A stretch of 64,000 bases of DNA from positions 7,810,001 to 7,874,000 of the forward strand of contig JAPXFQ010001662.1 of assembly GCA_028564705.1 (NCBI GenBank). Reading direction: 5' to 3'. Each line of letters starts with the position of its first letter. Within the stretch, counting starts at the first letter, position 1. The notes beneath the pieces are model-generated. The model searched no databases. It saw nothing but the letters and a program-made list of their open reading frames with translations, and had not been told where the DNA came from. The translations under genes were made by a program, and so were the position numbers. The stretch comes from Apricaphanius iberus. Taxonomy: Eukaryota > Chordata > Actinopteri > Cyprinodontiformes > Aphaniidae. Positions 11,345-23,149 of this stretch are shown here, piece after piece.

Positions 11345-12020
11345 TTAAAAAAAAGGTAGATCACTGGCATCTAGCATCATCACCACCAACCCTGCAGCAC
11401 ATTTCCACACAGCTATCAGCTCACTAGAACGTTTATAAAGTAAGTAGTCAAAGTGCCTTACTGAGGATGATCAGATCCTTCTCTGCCTTTGCGGCACTCC
11501 GTCCTACTGCAGCTTCACAGCCAAAATGCCAGGACAACCTCATGCACAGCTGTTCACGATAGGGCTTTTAAAGGGTCACCAATCGCAGGTTCTGCCAATC
11601 ACTGTTGTACAAAGCAAAGGGGCAAACAGCATCAGGAGTACACTGAACATAATTTTAAAAACCGAAATGTAAAGACTCTTCTGTAGTGATTATCTTAGAG
11701 GAGGAACACAGATCAACAGCACTGTGTGCTCCGAGCTTTTTGGATAACAGAGTTTCTTGTGTCTGACTAGTCTAGTTTTTCCCAGTTTTTCTTTTGATCA
11801 AGTGGGTAAAACATAATCTACAGAAATCATAAATCACAGCTGATGGTTATTTCTCAGACTTCTTTAGGAGAGAGAACTCGGACAGGGTGACTGTTCATGT
11901 CCCCTGTTGTTGCTAATAGCATTGAACCACTAGTGGAATTGATACGTAGATTAAGAGAATCGGGACAAAAAGAGATGATGGAGGAGGAGCAGAAGATTAA
12001 AATTGGTGGTTTGCTGATGG
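11345..12020. other. Gene-free stretch
   Basis: I see no exon, RNA gene or clear element here. A short open frame at 11489-11686 has no recognisable domain. Confidence 0.5.
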
Positions 12021-12024
12021 TTTA

Positions 12025-12430
12025 CCAGCACTTTAGTACAACCCATTTCTAACAGTGCCTTCTCTGTTGGAGAACCTTAAAGAATTTGTGAAAACAATCT
12101 CAAGTTATCTGCAGTTGAAATAAAATGTTTGAGCACAAAACCCCAGTTCTTAAGTCCTTACACTGTCTACTAATCATCCATAGAATCAGAACCAAGCATT
12201 GAGAAGCAGCTTTTAGTTTCTCTGCTCTGCTTAACTGACACAGACTTCCAGACCGCTGCAAAGCTACTGAAACACAAAGTTCCTGTAAATCAAATCTAAA
12301 AACCCATCTGTTTAGTGCTGCCTTTGAATAACAGCTGGAATGTCAAGTGTTCTAATGTGCCATATGTTTTGTGTCTCTAATATTGTGTTTTATGCTTTAA
12401 ATAAAGTTGCTTTGTCTTGAGTCCTGGACT
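12025..12430 (+). mobile_element. L2/Maui-like LINE 3' fragment
   Basis: The order 'aaaccccagttcttaagtcc', 'cagaaccaagcattgagaag', 'cagcttttagtttctctgct' and 'acccatctgtttagtgctgcc' is the usual end of the reverse transcriptase frame of a very common fish L2-type LINE. No full frame survives. It is a 5'-truncated, decayed copy in + orientation. Confidence 0.65.
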
Positions 12431-13380
12431 TTACTCTAGAGGACCAAGCGTCTTCTTTCCTGAGGACATTTCCACTTTTCAGGTTCTTTTCATGCACCAG
12501 GAAAGCTCTGGTTTGTAATCACATAGAGAAGGAACACTTTAAATATGTTAAAATCAAAGGTTTTCTCTAAGTATAATTGATGTGCTTAAGGACTAAACGT
12601 CCTCTTGTTTATACCACAAAATATGGTCATCCTACTTTACACGAATAACACTAATATCTATATTACTTTCTGATCAAATCTAACGACATTACAACCTAAA
12701 AACACCTTCTTGAAAACAATATATTTACTTGATATTAACAACAATAATTATAATAATAACGTTTAAAAAAATGAGCATGTAGATTTCTCAAACCATGCAT
12801 TCAGTGCTGCTTTATAAAAACTTTTTTAGCCTGCTTCCTCCTGTCAGACAGGTTACATTTAGGTCTTCTTATCTCTGGGGGCGACAGTAATCAAGCCTGG
12901 ATTTGACAAGTGAAACTGAACCAAGCAGAACATCTGTTTAATCTGAAACACTAAGAGAAGAGAATAAGTCTGAGTAATTATAATAACTTTATCGGTATAA
13001 CACTCTCTTAAAGGGGGTCTTCTTTGTGACAGCCCTGTCACAAAGATTCTGCTGTTCAATAACTATTCAAGAAAAAAACCCTTACGGATCATCTGTATTT
13101 AGAAATGTATGGTCTGATTTTTAGTCACCTGGATCCTCCCGTCCAATCTGTTATTTTTAATCTAAAACTACATACACATTTAGCAACTTTACCGTAAAAC
13201 ATGGTTACATGGAGAGCGGAACTAGAGTTGGTTAGGTGTTTCTTCCAGGGCGTCACAGGGAGAAACACGGGAGAGCAAAACAGAATAGAGCCTTGACAGC
13301 ATTAGCTTCGCTGCTGAGACAGTTAGAAGACTGCTTCTGGTTTCTAGGCAGCGTGTTTTAAGTGTCTGCAGTAAAAAAAA
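12431..13380 (+). promoter_or_regulatory. Upstream region of ZNF gene B
   Basis: The stretch is AT-rich up to about 13190. From about 13210 to 13380 it resembles the sequence in front of the other ZNF first exons (13.2, 31.0, 34.7, 57.1 kb): a 'gcggaacta' motif, then 'gtttcttcc', then 'gtcacag', 'gaaacac', and finally a 'gcagtaaaaaaaa' run just before the ATG. This shared block is probably the 5' UTR and core promoter. No TATA box is obvious. Confidence 0.5.
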
Positions 13381-13489
13381 ATGTCTTCTGTTGAGCCCCA
13401 GAGAGCGTTCAATAACGAGCTGGAAACTCCTGCTGAAGAAACATTACCAGAGTTTAAAGAGATCATCGTTAAATCCGAGGAGATCGATG
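13381..13489 (+). CDS. ZNF gene B: exon 1 with start codon
   Basis: The exon begins at an ATG (MSSVEPQRAFNN...) and encodes 36 codons plus one base. The tail of the exon reads EEIIVKSEEID-like and includes a VKSE motif. It ends at a good donor, gtaagc, at 13490. The donor is phase 1, and joining to the acceptor at 14490 gives a clean in-frame fusion. Related teleost ZNF proteins start MSS and have a following segment rich in basic and leucine residues. Here that segment (about 13490-13545) would be intronic, so a downstream donor is the alternative. I saw none as good. The same module recurs in the other first exons of the cluster. Confidence 0.7.
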
Positions 13490-13818
13490 GTAAGCGCAGC
13501 CTGCTGGACTTCACACCGATAGAGCTGGAAAAAACACACACCGATGTTGATGCATTTTTACTGTTCGGAGAACTTAGGCTCATATTGTGGGTTTAGTTTA
13601 CAGTCGACATTTCCAGAGCTTTAATTTACCAGCTAAAAGCGTCCTCGGGCCCATTCGTTGCGATACGCCAGCCCCCATTCCCAGAAAAACAGGGCAAAGC
13701 ACACAGACATCACGGCAGACGCCACCTCGGCTCCGTTGTCCAGCAGAAACGATACGTCAGCGCGTCCGCCATATTGTGGGTGGCAAGGGTGCCGTTGAAA
13801 CCAATGCAAGCATCCTGG

Positions 13819-13862
<44 letters not shown>

Positions 13863-14490
13863 TATGAGGTGGGACTCGATAAAAAAAATCTAATTAATTA
13901 TAGGCTTTGTTATTAATTAATCGCAGTTTAAAAGTACACAAATTGTTGCCAATGAAAGCACAGTTATTTAAATATGAATGGCTTACGGAGGACGACAATC
14001 AAATAAACATCTATCTCTAAATCTTTTTACCTTTTTATTTTCTCTTTCGATGTCCAATATATCTGGAAAAACAAAACAAAAAACATAGCGGTTCCTATTA
14101 CAGATTTCTTACACACATCTATCAAGTGGAGTACTATAGCAAAAGCTGTAACGCTCCACTTTTTGGGCTTCTAATGGTACTCGGACACCAATTCTGAGTG
14201 TTTCACTGCCAGACAGAACACGTAAAAAAAAAAGAAGATCTAGCTAGTCTCACAAGTGGCACAATGTCCTCCTCCTATGGATGCCTGTTTAAAAAACCCC
14301 ACATCATTTTGACTTTCAAAGTCAATTTTGAGGTGTTATATTTATGTAATGACTTTGTATCTCATAATGACTTTGAAAGTCAAAATGATGACTTTTTTAG
14401 CATAATAATGACTTTGAAAGTCAAAACTATGACTTTGTTTGGTTCTCTTTTACTCACATCTCTAAGCTGTTCTTTTCACTTCTCATCTAG
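13490..14490 (+). other. Intron of ZNF gene B
   Basis: This is a 1001-bp phase 1 intron starting gtaagc and ending tctcatctag. It contains a TA microsatellite at about 13823-13865 and an AT-rich repeat near 13880-13990. A cluster at about 14308-14425 repeats the near-palindrome gactttgaaagtc three or more times. No further exon is seen in it. Confidence 0.6.
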
Positions 14491-15338
14491 ATTCGCCTCA
14501 TTACTATGCGTGTAAAGAGGACCAGCAACTCTCGAACCAGGAAAAGAAAAGCAGTTCACACATGGAGGAACCAGAACCTCAACAAATGAAACGGGACCAA
14601 GGCGTAGAAGAGGAGGAGGAGGAGGAGGAGGAGGAGGGAGAGGAGGGAGAGCTTGTACATTTGGAGATAAAAGAGGAAGAGGAAGAACTCTGCATCAGTC
14701 AGGATCAAGAGGGTCTTGTGTTGAAGCAGGAGATTGATAACTCAACAATGACTTCTGGTAACAAGAAAAAATCCACTACTAAACAGAACCGACACAGGCT
14801 TGACTCGCAGGATGTTCGTAAAGCTCAGGATCAGGATGAAGACTCTGGGTCAAAAAGAGACGAAGAGCCAAAACAAAATAACAGCTTCTTAAAAACTCAC
14901 ACGTTCAAGAATCTGTACTCCTGTCAAATTTGCGGCAAAATATTCCCTCAAAATAGTCACTTGACAAGACACATGAGAATTCACACAGGTGAGAAGCCTT
15001 TCTCGTGCGTCACCTGTGGAAAGTGCTTCAGTCAGAAAGGTAATTTGGCGTATCACATGAAAGGTCACACAGGCGAGAAGCCCTTCTCGTGTATCACCTG
15101 CGGAAAAAGCTTCAGTTTCAAAAGTATTTTACTTATTCATTCAAGAATTCACACGGCCGAGAAGCCTTTCTCGTGTCTGACGTGTGGAAAAAGCTTCACC
15201 CAGAAAAGCAGTTTAACGTACCACATGAGAGTTCACACAGGTGAGAAGCCTTTCTCCTGCCTGTTCTGTGGAAAAACCTTCAGGCAGAGATCGAAATTAA
15301 CACGTCACACCAGAATACACACAGGTGAGAAGGCGTAA
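14491..15338 (+). CDS. ZNF gene B: exon 2, 5 C2H2 fingers
   Basis: This is the finger exon of a predicted 318-residue zinc-finger protein. It begins after tctcatctag in phase 1 and continues DSPHYYACKEDQQLSNQ, which matches the usual start of these fish ZNF second exons. A long run of Glu codons (about 14610-14655) and IKEE and LKQE motifs follow, then five complete C2H2 fingers from 14916, linked by TGEKP or the variant TAEKP. The predicted base-contact residues (-1,2,3,6) are QSHR, QGNY, FSII, QSSY and QSKR. No stop or frameshift is seen. An AATAAA pair lies at 15878-15889. It is the most compact and complete gene in the window, and I expect it to be functional. Its DNA target is unknown. 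Confidence 0.92.
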
Positions 15339-15877
15339 AGCATAGAGGTGCTTTGTGACCTAATTGTTCAGAAGCTGGAGTGATTATTAAGTAATCATGT
15401 CTTCACTACATTCTTTAGATGTAAAAAAAAAAAAAAAATTACACTAATATGTAATTTTCTGCCAAATCTATCTTCCCAGTTTAAAGGGAGGTTTACTAAT
15501 TGTACCAAACAGTGATGATGTTTAATCTTGTCTTCCTCTGCATAAATGTTCCTGGACTTCATCGCTTTCAAAGCAAATATGACTTGTGACATTTTTCCAG
15601 TGTATCTTTTTGCATCCACTACGCAGACTGTCCTTGTTTCAGAAGGTTTAGTTTTAACGGTTTAGAGAAGTGTTGATGAAATTATTTCGACATCTGATTC
15701 AAAGGTGACTTGGAGAAGCAAAATACAGCACAAAAAAAACTGCTTGTGGGGTTTTTCTAATAAAAAAACCCACAAAATCCTGGCTGTTAGTCTGGACTAT
15801 TGAACAATATTTGCATGCAGGCATAACTGACATTTTTCATATGAATGTTTTGTGTTAAATGTTATGACAAGAAATGG

Positions 15878-15889
15878 AATAAAAATAAA
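15878..15889 (+). terminator. Polyadenylation signals for gene B
   Basis: Two AATAAA hexamers lie side by side about 540 bp after the stop codon of gene B, with no closer canonical signal noticed. They are the likely 3' end signal. Cleavage position is unknown. Confidence 0.5.
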
Positions 15890-16393
15890 ATAGGGTTGAT
15901 ACCACACCATTAAATTGTCTTTAAAAAAGTCTTCACTCACTTTCTCTTTTTTTATTTATACATAATGTTAATGCTGAAAAGTATTGTTTGGTCTTGTCAT
16001 AAAGCATGCTTTAGGTTTTAAAGCAATATTTTGACTAACCTGGCACATAAAAATATGAGCAGATCCTCCCATTGCATCTCATCATCTCTAAGCTAATTTA
16101 TTTCTGCAGTTAATCAGAACACAACAGTGCTAAGTAAAACAAGAAAATAGCGATGTCGGTCTCAGGATGGGGACTGCAGGGTGTACACAGATTGCAACAA
16201 AAGAACACTGAGAAACGGGAAGGAGAAGAGAAAAAAAAGCAACAAGCTGGAAAGGTGAGAGAATGAGTGAGCAGGTTACACAGCCACATTTGGATGCATT
16301 TAAGATGGACTAATTCAAAGGCAGAGTGTAGAATATACAAAGAAAAGCTATATCGAGCAGGCTGTGCAGTTCCCTACGTTTTCTTAGCTTTTC

Positions 16394-16430
<37 letters not shown>

Positions 16431-17249
16431 GTGTGTGGACGTATAAGCCATATAAACATTTGATTTAATCATGTTTGTAGATTAACAATTAATTTTGCTG
16501 AAATTAACATTCCTTTTGGCAATAATTTATAAAACGATGAGCTAAGAGAGGTTGTTTTTGTTTGTCGTTTTTTTCTATAATAAGTCGAGCCATAAAAAAT
16601 CCTATGGCTATTACAAAATATACTGGATCCCTCAAAAATATTTTTACTTCATGTTTCTGTAAAAAAAAATTAAATCGCTTCTCTCATCTTGTTAAGACTG
16701 TTAAAATGAATGCCGTCATATTTTGTAGTAATGATCCTGCCTTCAGTTGTCCTTTGTGTGTGTTTTGATCTTGCTTGTCCTTATCAGTGGTGCTTGATTG
16801 TATGTCATTTTATTCCTGTGCTTTTATGTTTTTTTTTTATGTTTTATGTTTTTACTCATCTGCAAAGCTAATTTCCCTCAGTGGACAATGAAAGTAAAGT
16901 TGAAATTTGCCATTTACTTTTGTATCTCTTTTTAATAATAAATATGCTCGAAGTTTTAAAATACAAAGATTTATTGATTAAATATTTTATTTATTCTATT
17001 TATCTAATTGTATTTGAAAACGCAATATTTTTTTATTTATTTTTTACTGGAACCACAATTGTTGACCGTTTCTGAGGGAGCATTATTGTGAGACACAGAA
17101 GATCCAAACCGAGCAGAAGCCGCTTTAGTTCTCCGTCTGAATTTCGTTGGATATGTGAGTTTCTGAAGCAGCAATATCTTCAATCTAACCTCAGGGAGAG
17201 TTGAGAGCGACCAACACCTTCTGGAGAGTTTAAGGAGTCCCAGGAAGAG
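15890..17249. other. Gap between genes B and C
   Basis: No gene is recognised. There is a TA microsatellite passing into CA repeats at about 16394-16432, and otherwise AT-rich sequence. The last 200 bp are less AT-rich and degrade into the upstream half of the gene C first exon. The in-frame TGA near 17196 rules out an earlier start there. Confidence 0.5.
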
Positions 17250-17313
17250 ATGGATGGACTGAGCGAACTGCAGGATTTCACCCAGACACCCCAGATAATC
17301 GTTCACCTAACAG
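17250..17313 (+). CDS. ZNF gene C: probable exon 1
   Basis: Downstream of an in-frame stop, the ATG at 17250 opens a 21-codon segment (MDGLSELQDFTQTPQ...) ending HLT plus one base at the donor gtatga (17314). It is the same length (64 nt) and phase (1) as the exon at 57220-57283 and is clearly homologous to the exon at about 34.8-35.0 kb. Joined to 25513 it reads into gene C in frame. The upstream half seen in genes with the MSS start is decayed here, so translation would begin at this internal ATG. The join is inferred from phase and homology. Confidence 0.6.
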
Positions 17314-17572
17314 GTATGAAACACCGCCAAGCTGTTTTATGAACTAATTTAGAACGACACGTCAGAATGTTGTCAAAAATACTCCTTTGTGTAATTTTAA
17401 TAGAGATAAAGGAAGTAAACGCCCCATGTTGTAAAACGATTCTCGTCTGAACGGTCGCTTTCAAAGGTAGCTTTGTCGATGCCTGATTTAAAAAAACAAC
17501 AACCCGCTAAACCGTTTCGAAGAGGTTCCTGCTGGATCATTGGTATTGTTCATGTATCAAACTTCTGACTCT

Positions 17573-17965
17573 TACGTACGACGGAGTATTAGCGTCATTG
17601 TAAACAAAAGAAAAATATTTTGGAGTAAATTTCCGCCCGAAAAACATAAGAAATTCACAAAAGTCGTAAAATCATCACGTAAAAGTTGACATTTTTAGAT
17701 TAATTACAGACACAAGATAGAAAAAAACCCAGAAAAAGCTAAGCCCTCTGATTTAAAACAATTGAGAGAAAAAACTACATTTCTATGATTAAAGGCATAC
17801 ATTTTTTCTTACAATTTTCTGACTTTACAATGTCAGAAATATTAATAATAATAATTTTATGACTTTTGTGACAGAGGATTTCTAAGTTTTTTTCCTCGAA
17901 AATATGTAGATTTCATCTCAGAAATTCAGAGTGTTTTGTACGGAGCCCCTCTTGTGACACTGAAA
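17573..17965. mobile_element. Copy of the foldback element
   Basis: The stretch shares the order 'tacgacggagtattag', 'attttggagtaaattt', 'atgattaaaggcata' and 'ctgactttacaatgtcaga' with the palindromic element at 33.1-34.05 kb. The right side returns to the inverted left end (gttttgtacgg). It lies in the gene C intron and is shorter and more diverged than the 33-kb copy. Confidence 0.6.
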
Positions 17966-18454
17966 AAAAAGAAAAGAAACTTGTGGCCACGCATTACTGA
18001 AGATACTTAATGCTGTCATCTCCATGCTGAGACAAGACTGTTTGTGCAAGCCTGTAATGCCAAAATCCTTGCATATCGTTTTTTACATTTATAAAGAGCC
18101 CCCCGCAAACAATATAGTTTTATAGCTGCTGCTAAAGCAGGTAGTTATCTCTAGTTAATTTTCCAGGTATTCATGCTCTCTTGTTGCTGTGCGCATGCAA
18201 GCAAGAGGAATCAAACCTGTCCTTTGTGCTGATGTTCCAAGTCACTACATAACCTTAAACATTCTCTGCCGCAGTTTATAGATATTAAAATTACATCGAT
18301 TAGATGCACCTTTAATTCTAGCTGTATGAAGCTGTTTTGTACTTTAAAAAAAAAAACAGAACTATTTTTAAACTAATAATGTAAAGTGCGCACAGGTCTG
18401 CGCCATCTGTGCATATAGAACAGGTGAAGGGGACATCTGGATCTCTCTGTGCTG

Positions 18455-18512
18455 TCCCTGCAAACCGAGCTTGGATAAGCTAAAGAAAACGGATGGATGG
18501 ATGGGGTAACAT
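18455..18512 (+). mobile_element. 3' tail of an RTE/Rex3-like LINE
   Basis: The sequence runs 'ggataagctaaagaaaac' into 'ggatggatggatgggg'. This is the GATG-repeat tail seen at the end of the full-length Rex3-like copy at 48.6 kb. Only the extreme 3' end is recognisable. Confidence 0.5.
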
Positions 18513-18569
18513 CAAGAAGGGGGTTGAGTAGACCTGGCGGAGTTCTGTGCTCTCTGATTCCTTTTGTAG

Positions 18570-19740
18570 TTTTAAAGGCCCAGTGTGTAACAAATTCGGC
18601 TTTTTATTAATAAAAATCAGGTACTGCTTACATAAATACGTATTTTACTGAGGTCTAATCACAATCGCATTATCATGAAAGCGTTCCCATGTCTTACAAT
18701 ACATCGTTTAAAGATACAGAGGGTGCACCGCCCCCCAAATGAGTCTGCCATGTTGCATCGCCATCTTTGAATACGTTAGCCGAAAGGGGTTAAACTTGTT
18801 TGCTTTACGCGAGTGACGTCAGGGGAGGGGGAGAGGTGAAGAGAAGAAATAAGCAACGAGCATAGAGGACCGTGGATCATAGTTTTCAATTTCAATGGAG
18901 GACCATCCATACTATTTTCCCCGTGAGAGGGAGGAAACCACACCACAGAACAGAAAAAGAAATAACCGGGAGAAAACAAGAATCTACATCAGTGGAGCAT
19001 TTACCAGATGGAAACTATTCATGAGGGCCATGAACACACAATCAAGAAAACGTGTCAATATTATTGCAAGTTACTGCATTGTTAAAAATAAAAACAAAAT
19101 GACTAATTGCAGCTAAAAATGAACTGAATAATTCAGAGACTACATGCAAGTTAAAGGGGAATTCCATTTTTGTTCTCAGCCTGGACCTTATTTTTTAGCA
19201 AATTTATTGTTTTCTTGCCCTGAGAATTTTGGAGCCAGTCTGAGATGTTCAGCAGCATTTATATTCACTTCCTCCATCAACCTTACGTCCCCCCCAAGGA
19301 CTCTTAGATCGGCGAACACCTACTTAAGTTTGGTTTATGCTCGAGGCATCATAAATCATAGTACGTATCCAAGTCATTGGGATCATAACAACACAAAGCC
19401 AACATGTACGCCATTTAAAGTTATTAAACTTTATTTTTTTAAACATTCTGAGGTCTCCTCAAAAACACGGACCCCGTGGGATTTAAAAAGCAGTGGCTTA
19501 ATCAATTTACCTGGCTTAGGCGTACGCATCATTTTAACTGAGGATGCCGGGGACATGTCCCCAGCACTTTTTATGATTATGTATCCGCCCCAGAAGAATA
19601 TGCGCAACAATAAAAAGCGTTACCTTTGCTGTTTTTGTTTGAAACTTCAACCTAATTTACTGGTGCCTGCAACTGTTTCAGGTGGACAAATAAAATCTCT
19701 CTCTGGGTGCGCTGGATGCTGAGATAGTGAGAATAATCTG
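18570..19740. other. Intron repeats of unresolved class
   Basis: A fish repeat seems to begin at about 18573 (taaaggcccagtgtgtaac). A 73-residue basic frame at 18895-19116 lies in it but has no domain I can name. At 19180-19260 there is a partial copy of the arm of the 6.16-kb inverted element. A longer open frame across 19144-19722 runs through this repeat and is not credible as a gene. Confidence 0.4.
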
Positions 19741-19744
19741 CATT

Positions 19745-20955
19745 CAGCGTGTAAGTGGCTTGCCATTGGCCTCAATGGTGGTTCTGTACATCCTCATTGA
19801 GTTCGCAATGAATGCTTTAACAGTCCTGTTGATGTTGTACAGCTTCAAACATTCGTTGATCCATGTGTGTGGCATCGAGTCGTAGACTTTCTTGTAATCA
19901 ATCCAGGCAGTGCCCAGGTTGGTCTTTCGGGATGGGCAGTCTTGGGCAACTGTTCTGTCAACCAGGAGCTGGTGTCTAGCACCTCTGGTATCTCTTCCCT
20001 TCTGTGATTTGCTCATGTATTGCTCCATGTGCCTGCTTACCTTTGCCACAATGATGCCTGACATCATACCATGTTGTGGAGAGATAGTTGGATGGGACTG
20101 CACCTTTGGTGGGATCCTTCTGGATCAGGATCATTCGCCATTTGGTTAGCCATTCTGGTTAAGTCCCATCTCTTAGGAGTTGGTTCAGTTGTGCTAGGCG
20201 CTCATGGAGTGCTGTGGTTTCTTTAGCCAGTAGGCATGGATCATGTCGGGGCCTGTTGCTGTCCAGCTTTTCATGCCTGAGACTCTTTCTTGGATGTCTG
20301 CCACTGTTGCTTGGAGTCTTTGTTTGGCAGTTTCAAGTGCTTCAGGTATGGACATCTGGGTGTACCTCTTTGGTATTGTTCATTTCATTGCACCTCTCTG
20401 GGCCTCCGTCAGCTGGCCTACCCCTCTCCGAGCTACCTTGATGTTAGCTTCCAGCCGTCTTTTCCATGGTGGGTATTGTTTCTCATGGTTGCTCTTATAG
20501 CCAAGCATCTCTAGGATAACTGCTGCTGAAGTGTATATCAGCTCATTGGTTTCAGTGATTGATGTGGTAGCAGTTGCCGTTTGTGGATGTTGGAACACTG
20601 AGCTACTGGGTGATTTGCCGTCAACTGTGACTGTGGGTATGGAAGTAACCATTCAGCCCACGTTATTTTTGTGTAACCTCCCTGATTAGGGTTATTTGAA
20701 TAATAGCACTCCAACAGTGCCATATTCTCGCATCTCATCCATTTCCGCTTGGTTGTTGTTCCAGTAGCCCATTTTTCATCAAGGTTCCCTGGTTCCCCAG
20801 CACTTGATGCAGACCTTGTTTGTCCGGGCGACATATGAGCCGGCATCCCATGTATTTCATTGTCTCTCATCATGGTATGACGTAGGCAGTAGCGTGAAGG
20901 GTCTTGCCCAAGGACCCACACTGGATGGTGTTTATAGCTCCTTTGCCTGAATACT
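19745..20955 (-). pseudogene. R4/Dong-like LINE relic (ORF fragments)
   Basis: Minus-strand frames give pieces of one LINE polyprotein in the expected order. A start near 20921 (MWVLGQDPSRYCLRH...) leads to a KRKWMRCENMALLECYY segment and then PPWKRRLEA (about 20480). The start of the reverse transcriptase follows, with TNLGTAWIDYKKVYDSMPH at about 19910-19860. These match what I recall of the R4/Dong-type LINEs of fish. Several frame changes and the absence of the catalytic DD block show the copy is dead and truncated. It lies inside the gene C intron. Confidence 0.65.
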
Positions 20956-22290
20956 TGCTTAAAAATTTATTTTGTAACCTATTCCGTTACTTTGCTGAAT
21001 CCTGGTATTGTGTTGTAATTACTTGGAATTTAAGTCTATTAAATGTCACAAAAAGTGAGTAATTTAATGCTAAACATGTACCTTCTGTGAAAAATAAATA
21101 AATAAAAGTATTTAATTATTTTTGCCACAACACTTCTACCTCTCAGTGACCAAAAACCAAAAAACCAAACTGGTTTTTAGCAGTAATATCTGTTTACATT
21201 TTATTAGATTTTATATGTAGTAATTTGAAATGAAGTTTAGCTTTTTTGCAGCCACAGCCAATTAGGCTATTTGAGACTTTTTGTTATATATATATGCAAA
21301 GTATTGTAAACTGACATTCATTGCACTCCAAATGGAAAGCTTTTATCCTTTTAGCCATAATTTTTGGGAAACCCATCACAACATATAATCAAGCTAACAT
21401 CATGTCAGGTACAACCACTGTAACTTTGAGAAATGACCTAACTAAGACGATGCAGGTCCTGTGAAATAATGGACAAATAAAACAGTAGAGGGTTTTGCTT
21501 TGGTCTTTTTTTTGTGAGTTTCACATACTTTGAAAGGCTGGCCAGCCGGATGCTTTATGTTTCAAGTTTGCTGTTGACATTGTCGATGTGCGGTGTAGTT
21601 TCTTGTGACCTAGGAAAAGTTTATACAAAAATGTAAACATTTTCCCACCTGGATTATCACCAACCTTTGCAAAAATTTATTGATACTGAATTATAGCTGC
21701 TCCAGCAATCACTGGAGTTTGCCTGCATACTTTGCAGTTTGACATCAGAAGCATTGCGGTGCGACTCTGACTAGTGTTGCCAGATTTGATCTCTTCCCCC
21801 GTTTTAACCACCATGGCTTTAGTCTGGCTTTTGTCAGGAATACTCAAATGAAATCTAGCATCACTTGAAAACAATGAACTGTGAGAGAGCGCCATTGAAC
21901 GCATAATTTCCTTCACTACTAGTAGGTTTATTAAGCTGTTCTTGTGGCTCTGGGTCTGAATTCGTACCTGGCAACTCACGTTTATGCTGCTTTTGATAGT
22001 TGAGAGTATTTCAGCCATAGGATCTCTATGGTTTCGATGGCATGTTTAGGGGTATTATGTGATAGCCTACACAACCGGAGACACACATTTCCCAAAACTT
22101 ATATTTTCATCTTTCAGGAGGAAAGTGGAAAATACACAAGTACTCCCATGGTATTACAGAAGTTACTGTATTCTAATTACCATTTTTAAAAATAGTAACT
22201 GTAACTGAATAGTTACTTATAATTAGTATCCTAAATACATACCACTGGTACATGTACTCAGTTACTAACCAGTGTGTGTGTATGGATATA
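20956..22290. other. Intron stretch without recognised features
   Basis: Mostly AT-rich. A minus-strand frame of 113 codons at 21677-22018 has no recognised domain. A short TA run lies near 21284-21294. Confidence 0.45.
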
Positions 22291-22299
22291 TATATATAA

Positions 22300-23120
22300 T
22301 AAGCACTGAGGCGAAAAAGTCTTTTGTCAGCCAACAGTTGTTCTGGTTCTTACACTTATAACAATGAGAATTCTCACAATGCAATTCTCATCATAGCTAA
22401 ACTTCAACTGCAAGAGATAGAATGTTAGATAAACATCCAGAAAATCAACTTGTATGATTTTTAAAGAATGTATTTGTATAATACTGCCGAAAGTAAGTGT
22501 GTGGTTGATAAAAGTTCTTTTCAGTCCATTACAAAGTAACCTTGGTTGGCAATGTCAGAGATTAGATGTTTCCTGTAGGTCTTCATCATGTTTTCACACA
22601 CTGTTGCTGATATTTTGTCCCATTCCTCCATGCAGATGTTTTTTTAGAGCTGTGATGTTTTAGGGTTTTCGCTGGGCGACATGGACTTTCAACTCCCTTC
22701 ACAGATTCTCTGTTGGTTTGAGGTCTGACCACTGCTTCGTTGCCAGAGTGGTGTGTTTAGGATCATTTTCATGCTGGAAGATCCAGCCACGTTTCATCTT
22801 AAATGCTCTCACTGATGGAAGGAGGTTTTTGACCAAAATTTCACGAAACGTCCCATTCATACTTTCCTTAATACGGATAATTTCGTCCTGTCCCCTTCAT
22901 CGAAAAGCAGCCCCACAGCATGCTTTTTCCACCCCCATGCTTCACAGGTGGGTATGGTGTTCCTGGGATCCAACTTGCCGTTCTTCCCCCTTCAAACATG
23001 GTGAGTGGCATTTATCCCAACGAGTTTTATTTTAGTCTCATCTGAAGACAATATTCTCTCAGAAGGTCTCCTGCAAACTTCAGATTGGCCTGAACCAGGG
23101 GGGCTATGACTATAATTGCT
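22300..23120 (-). pseudogene. Tc1-like transposon relic
   Basis: On the minus strand this reads as the C-terminal half of a Tc1-type transposase. The + strand shows the usual complement signatures, such as 'ccattcctccatgcagat', 'gatcattttcatgctggaag' and 'ccccacagcatgc'. No intact frame remains, and the N-terminal DNA-binding part and terminal repeats were not identified. It lies in the gene C intron. Confidence 0.6.
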
Positions 23121-23149
23121 AGATATTAGGGCTTTCAAATGATTAAAAA

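Noticed and set aside
19144..19722. 192-codon open frame in the gene C intron
   Set aside because: It runs through a copy of the 6.16-kb repeat arm and has no recognisable domain or conserved structure.
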